From: Treponema sp.
GTDB lineage: Bacteria; Spirochaetota; Spirochaetia; Treponematales; Treponemataceae
Length of the DNA: 64,000 nt
NCBI GenBank assembly: GCA_017464425.1
Contig: JAFUDX010000002.1
Coordinates: 115,811-179,810, forward strand
Reading direction: 5' to 3'
The stretch's first letter is position 1. Each line of letters opens with the position of its first letter. Below the pieces are notes generated by a model that searched no databases, was not told the origin of the DNA, and worked only from the letters and a program-made list of their open reading frames with translations. The translations under genes and the position numbers were made by a program. Of the stretch, positions 60,808 through 64,000 are shown in pieces.

Positions 60808-62400
60808 TTAGTTATTTTTCAAGAATTTAGTGAGAATTTTTCCAAGCGCGAGAATTCCGAATGTCACGCTTGTTAAAATCGTTGCTAAGGCGGCGGATTT
60901 TCCCCATTCGCCTTGTTCTGCCAGATTTAGGATTCTGATTGAGGCAAGCGGTGTGTTGAACGAAACCAAAAAAATGACTGCGCTGATTGTTCCCACCCCG
61001 CGCACAAAATCATAGATAAAAGCAGAGAAAATGCCTCCGCGACTTAACGGAAGCAAAATCGTGGAAAAGATTTGCATTTTTTTTGCTCCGAGTGAAGCCG
61101 CTCCGTCGTCAAGCGAGGTTTTCAGTTGGGAAAAGACGGTTGAGATGATTCGGTATGAAAACGGCATGAATCCAATCGTCATTGCAATCACAATCAAAAA
61201 ACTGGATGTGTGAAAGTGAAGCCGATTTGCCGAAAGTGAAAGCGCAAGCCCAAAAAGACTTCCCGGAACGGCGGCTGGAATTTGCGAAATGACATCAAGG
61301 TATTTTTTGCAGGGCAGGGCGGTACGATTCACAAAAAATGATGCGAGACTTGCAAAAATCGTGCCGAATACTGCCGCAATAAAGGCAAACGCGAGCGAAT
61401 TTCGCAATTCTGTGGCAAATCTCCAAATGGACAGAAAATGCTCGGTCGTAAATGCGGTGTTGATTCCCCACAATTTTTGGAATGCCCCGATTAAAATGGC
61501 GGCAAACTGTGCTAAAATCAAAAGCGAAATCAAAAGGCAAAAACTGAACAGAAAAATTCGTGTGATGAGCGAAGATTTTTTTTCGGGCAGGGGAGAGCCT
61601 TTCTGCCCGACCATAGCGAATTTGGCTCCTTCCTTTTTCATCAGGCGGCCTTGAAGCAAAAAAAGCACGATTGACGGCAGAAGCAAAATCAAGCCAAGCA
61701 CGGCACTCGTTCCTGCATTTACCCATCCCGTGAGTTGCGTGTACACTTCAACGGCAAGAACGCGGAAACGCCCTGCCACAATCATAGGATTTCCAAAATC
61801 ACTCAGAACGGAAACGACAATAAACAGCGCGGCAGACAGAATCCCGTTGAGCGAAAGCGGAATCGTGACGGTAAACGCAATGCGCGCTTTAGATGCTCCC
61901 ATCGCACGGGCGGCTTGCTCCAGCGAAGGATTGATTTTTTGCAAAACCTGAGCGCATATCAAATAGGCAATCGGGAAAAAGCACAGGACTTGCGCGATTA
62001 AAAGCCCCCAGAATCCATACAGGCTCACATCACGCCCCAAAATCGTGTGCGTAAAAAAGCCTTGCCGTCCAAACAGCAAAATAAACGAAAGCCCGCCCAC
62101 AAACGGCGGGGTCATTAAGTGCAGAATCGGAATAAATGCGAAGATTTTTTTGAACGGAATCTGTGCCTTAACGACCGCATATGCAAAAATGTATCCGATG
62201 ATGACGGAAAGCGTGGTGGAGCAGACACATTCAAGCAGTGTGTTCAAAATTGCCCCGCGCCAAATGGTAGAAGTAAAGACGGAGATAACATCTTTGAGGC
62301 GCGGGGTGAGCAGAACGCAACACAGTGGAAAAACGATAAAACCCGTGAGAAGAATTATGAGTGCCGAATAGAAAGCGGTTATTTTATCAATTTTGACCAT
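60808..62400 (-). CDS. ABC transporter permease, FbpB/iron(III) type, two fused domains
   Basis: 530 residues with about 12 transmembrane helices in two halves. Each half carries the EAA-type loop that contacts the ATPase: EQAARAMGASKARIAFTVTIPLSLNGI and DDGAASLGAKKMQIFSTILLPLSRGGI. This double permease is typical of Fe(III)-type importers. Its start overlaps the end of the binding-protein gene by 22 bp. No ATPase gene follows; era comes next. Confidence 0.9.
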   Translation of the reverse strand: MVKIDKITAFYSALIILLTGFIVFPLCCVLLTPRLKDVISVFTSTIWRGAILNTLLECVCSTTLSVIIGYIFAYAVVKAQIPFKKIFAFIPILHLMTPPFVGGLSFILLFGRQGFFTHTILGRDVSLYGFWGLLIAQVLCFFPIAYLICAQVLQKINPSLEQAARAMGASKARIAFTVTIPLSLNGILSAALFIVVSVLSDFGNPMIVAGRFRVLAVEVYTQLTGWVNAGTSAVLGLILLLPSIVLFLLQGRLMKKEGAKFAMVGQKGSPLPEKKSSLITRIFLFSFCLLISLLILAQFAAILIGAFQKLWGINTAFTTEHFLSIWRFATELRNSLAFAFIAAVFGTIFASLASFFVNRTALPCKKYLDVISQIPAAVPGSLFGLALSLSANRLHFHTSSFLIVIAMTIGFMPFSYRIISTVFSQLKTSLDDGAASLGAKKMQIFSTILLPLSRGGIFSAFIYDFVRGVGTISAVIFLVSFNTPLASIRILNLAEQGEWGKSAALATILTSVTFGILALGKILTKFLKNN

Positions 62401-63377
62401 TTTTCAAGAACTTCATTCTTTTCTGAGGCCGCTTTTTGGACATCGTAGTTGATTAAGTCGATGTCGCTGATTGTGATGCTGCCTTCAGAAGCGGTGGCTT
62501 CGGGATTTACCGGCGTAGTGAATGTGATTGAGCTCATGACTTCTTGCGCTTCTTTTGAAAGAATGAAATCAACGAATTTTTTTGCGGCAGAAAGAGCCTT
62601 TGTGTTCTTTAGGATTGAAACGCAGTCAACATCACCCACAGACTGAGGCGGTGCGATTGGTTTGACATTGAAGCCCTGTGCATTGTATTTTGTGAGTGCA
62701 TGCAGATACGAAACGCCGAGCGCATATTCGCCTGTGCCGAGCAATTTTGCGGGTGCGCTGCCAGAATCGGGGAATTGACCGACATTTTTTGTGAGGTCAG
62801 AAAGATATTCCCAGCCTTTTTCGTTCCCCAGTCGTTGCAACTGATTTTGAACGAAGAGATAGCCAGTGCTTGATGCAACGGGATTTGTCATGACGACTTC
62901 GCCTTTAAAAGCAGGGTTGAGCAAGTCTTCCCATGTTGTAGGAAGCGGAATGTCGCCAAATTTTTCGCTGAATCGCTTTTCGTTTACGCCGATTCCGAGC
63001 GTGAGGATACAAAAACCTGTCCAACTGTTGTCGCTTGCAACGGCATATGACGGCAGATTTTCTGCAAGCGGTGAAGCATATGGCTCAAGCGCACCTTCTT
63101 TTGCCGCCTGAATGTGATAACTTGAAGCTCCGCCCAGCAAAATATCTGCCTGTGGCTCATCTTTTTCCGAAATCACACGATTTACCAGTTCGCCCGTTGT
63201 GGCACGAAGGTAGCTGACAGGAATGCCTGTTTTTTCGGTGAAGAGCTTGGTTAATGCCTCAGTTTCTTCATCATGAATGATTGAATACACTTTGAGTGTT
63301 TGGGGCTGTTCTTTTTGGCAAGAAGTGAATGAAAATGCGGCAAGAACCGCGACAAAGGAAACGATGAGTTTTTTCAT
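62379..63377 (-). CDS. Iron-type ABC transporter substrate-binding lipoprotein
   Basis: 332 residues from ATG 63377 (GAGG upstream); an upstream in-frame ATG at 63440 is not needed. Lipobox FTSC (cysteine 20). FbpA/AfuA-like fold: LKVYSIIHDEETEALTKLFTEKTGI, ADILLGGASS, WTGFCILTLGIGVN, NPAFKGEVVMTNPVASSTGY, KFVDFILSKEAQEVM. The ligand may be Fe(III), but related proteins bind other small anions or aminoethylphosphonate. A palindromic operator lies upstream. Confidence 0.87.
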   Translation of the reverse strand: MKKLIVSFVAVLAAFSFTSCQKEQPQTLKVYSIIHDEETEALTKLFTEKTGIPVSYLRATTGELVNRVISEKDEPQADILLGGASSYHIQAAKEGALEPYASPLAENLPSYAVASDNSWTGFCILTLGIGVNEKRFSEKFGDIPLPTTWEDLLNPAFKGEVVMTNPVASSTGYLFVQNQLQRLGNEKGWEYLSDLTKNVGQFPDSGSAPAKLLGTGEYALGVSYLHALTKYNAQGFNVKPIAPPQSVGDVDCVSILKNTKALSAAKKFVDFILSKEAQEVMSSITFTTPVNPEATASEGSITISDIDLINYDVQKAASEKNEVLEKWSKLIK

Positions 63378-63440
63378 ATGTACCTCGATTTTTAGGATGA
63401 GAAAATCATACATAAAAACTGATATTATTAAAATATCCAA

Positions 63441-63497
63441 AATAAGAATTTTTTATAATACCAGATTTTGCATGCAGAAAAATAAGAATTTTCTTAT
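63441..63497 (-). promoter_or_regulatory. Candidate metal-regulator operators before the binding-protein gene
   Basis: A perfect palindrome ATAAGAA-tt-TTCTTAT (63482-63497) and a half-copy AATAAGAATTTT (63441-63452) about 40 bp away flank a TATTAT -10 candidate (about 63456-63461, minus strand). GATATT-attaa-AATATC also lies at about 63421-63437. Confidence 0.5.
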
Positions 63498-63608
63498 CTT
63501 TAAACAATTTTTCTTTTGCGTTGCCGAAAGTGCACAAATTTTGCCTATAAATACAGTGAAAAGGGGAAAAACTTTCCCATATAAAAATTCATGGTCATGG
63601 AGGAAAAA

Positions 63609-63851
63609 ATGTCTGAAAACATAACGGCTGAAAAGTGGGAGTCGCTGACTCTGGCGAACAATTTTATTTTTTATAAGGTAATGCGGCATCACCCGGACGC
63701 ATGCAAACATCTGATTGAGATACTGCTCGGAATCAAAATTGAAAAGATGGAAATGCGCAACGAGGAAACTATTGACATAGACCACGACGCAAAAGGAATT
63801 CGCCTTGATGTTTTCGTAAAAGATGTCAACCGAATGTACCAATACCATTAA
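63609..63851 (+). pseudogene. Rpn/PD-(D/E)XK transposase-family N-terminus, truncated
   Basis: 80 residues from ATG 63609 with GGAGG 5 nt upstream. ANNFIFYKVMRHHPDACKHLIEILLGIKIEKMEM...IDIDHDAKGIRLDVFVKD is the N-terminal half of the Rpn-type nuclease, common in treponemes. The usual continuation (xVYNIEMQ with the catalytic Glu-x-Gln) is replaced after VNRMYQ by a stop. A transposase gene starts 59 bp later, so an insertion sequence probably split the gene. Its remainder would lie beyond the window. Confidence 0.75.
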
Positions 63852-64000
63852 CTTAAGCGCTATTTAAATTTTCTATTTTCCTGTAGAATTCCATAAGGGT
63901 GGAAAAAATATGGGAAATGTAGAAAATGCCTTTATCAGAAACAGAGAATTACCTCTTCCAAAACTGATAGAAGATATCCTTCTGTTCGAAAACAAATCAA
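63852..64000 (+). mobile_element. Left end of an insertion sequence (partial)
   Basis: The boundary is inferred from the point where the Rpn-like frame loses homology, about 63845-63855. The element continues beyond the window, so its inverted repeat and target duplication cannot be checked. Confidence 0.5.
63910..64000 (+). CDS. Transposase, IS4-like, N-terminal fragment
   Basis: Thirty codons from ATG 63910 to the window edge: MGNVENAFIRNRELPLPKL then IEDILLFENKS. The sequence NRELPLPKLIEDILLFENKS recalls the start of IS4-family transposases (NRKLPF-x4-LLxxEGxSL). Too short for a firm family call. Confidence 0.5.
   Translation, partial: MGNVENAFIRNRELPLPKLIEDILLFENKS

Overview
The window looks like chromosome of a host-associated spirochaete, most likely a Treponema. 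This is inferred from gene content, not from a marker gene: several large fibronectin-type-III (FN3) lipoproteins, a giant exported protein ending in a FlgD-type Ig domain, a FliL-like protein, Rpn/PD-(D/E)XK transposase relatives and DUF4143 ATPases, at moderate GC. No rRNA, tRNA or CRISPR array was seen.

Layout. 1-2755 is accessory and decayed: a nucleotidyltransferase-fold gene running off the left edge, a DUF5677-like gene, and a scar joining an ATPase fragment, a 33-bp repeat and a frameshifted outer-membrane protein. 2912-5194 holds an XRE regulator, a FliL-like protein, and a membrane protein/ECF sigma/anti-sigma set. 5205-9415 holds a half-length carB whose promoter and leader hairpin abut a 33-bp repeat array in front of a DUF4143 ATPase, then panE. 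9602-11121 is a DUF6273 lipoprotein and a transposase-tail scrap. 11294-19466 is an efflux operon: double-domain TetR regulator, TolC, lipoprotein adaptor, RND pump, PII-like protein, cytidylate-kinase-like protein. 19453-30706 is mostly housekeeping: dusB, tatD, a phosphatase, slyD, a lipoprotein, deaD, an FAD oxidoreductase, an MBL hydrolase and a trpG-trpD fusion. 30791-34139 is a signalling set: GGDEF cyclase, degenerate HD-GYP protein, solute-binding lipoprotein. 34155-52623 is a cell-envelope block: two FN3 lipoproteins, a small lipoprotein, a predicted outer-membrane protein and a 3684-residue exported protein. 52660-54882 is aroDE-rpiA. 54885-59748 holds an HTH protein, a small hypothetical gene, another FN3 lipoprotein behind a 61-bp palindrome, an XRE regulator and hipBA. 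59840-63377 holds era and an iron-type ABC permease and binding protein without an ATPase. 63609-64000 is an Rpn-like gene apparently cut by an insertion sequence.

The most general signal concerns gene starts. About ten genes, mostly first or only genes of their transcripts, have a TATAAT-like -10 box exactly 6-7 nt before the start codon and no Shine-Dalgarno sequence. Most of the remaining genes, in operons or with leaders, have a recognisable GGAG/AGGAGG. This suggests frequent leaderless transcription. Other points of interest are the 33-bp repeat arrays beside DUF4143 ATPases, repeat-derived peptides written into carB and into a lipoprotein signal peptide, a candidate carB attenuator, and several palindromic operators placed precisely on promoters.
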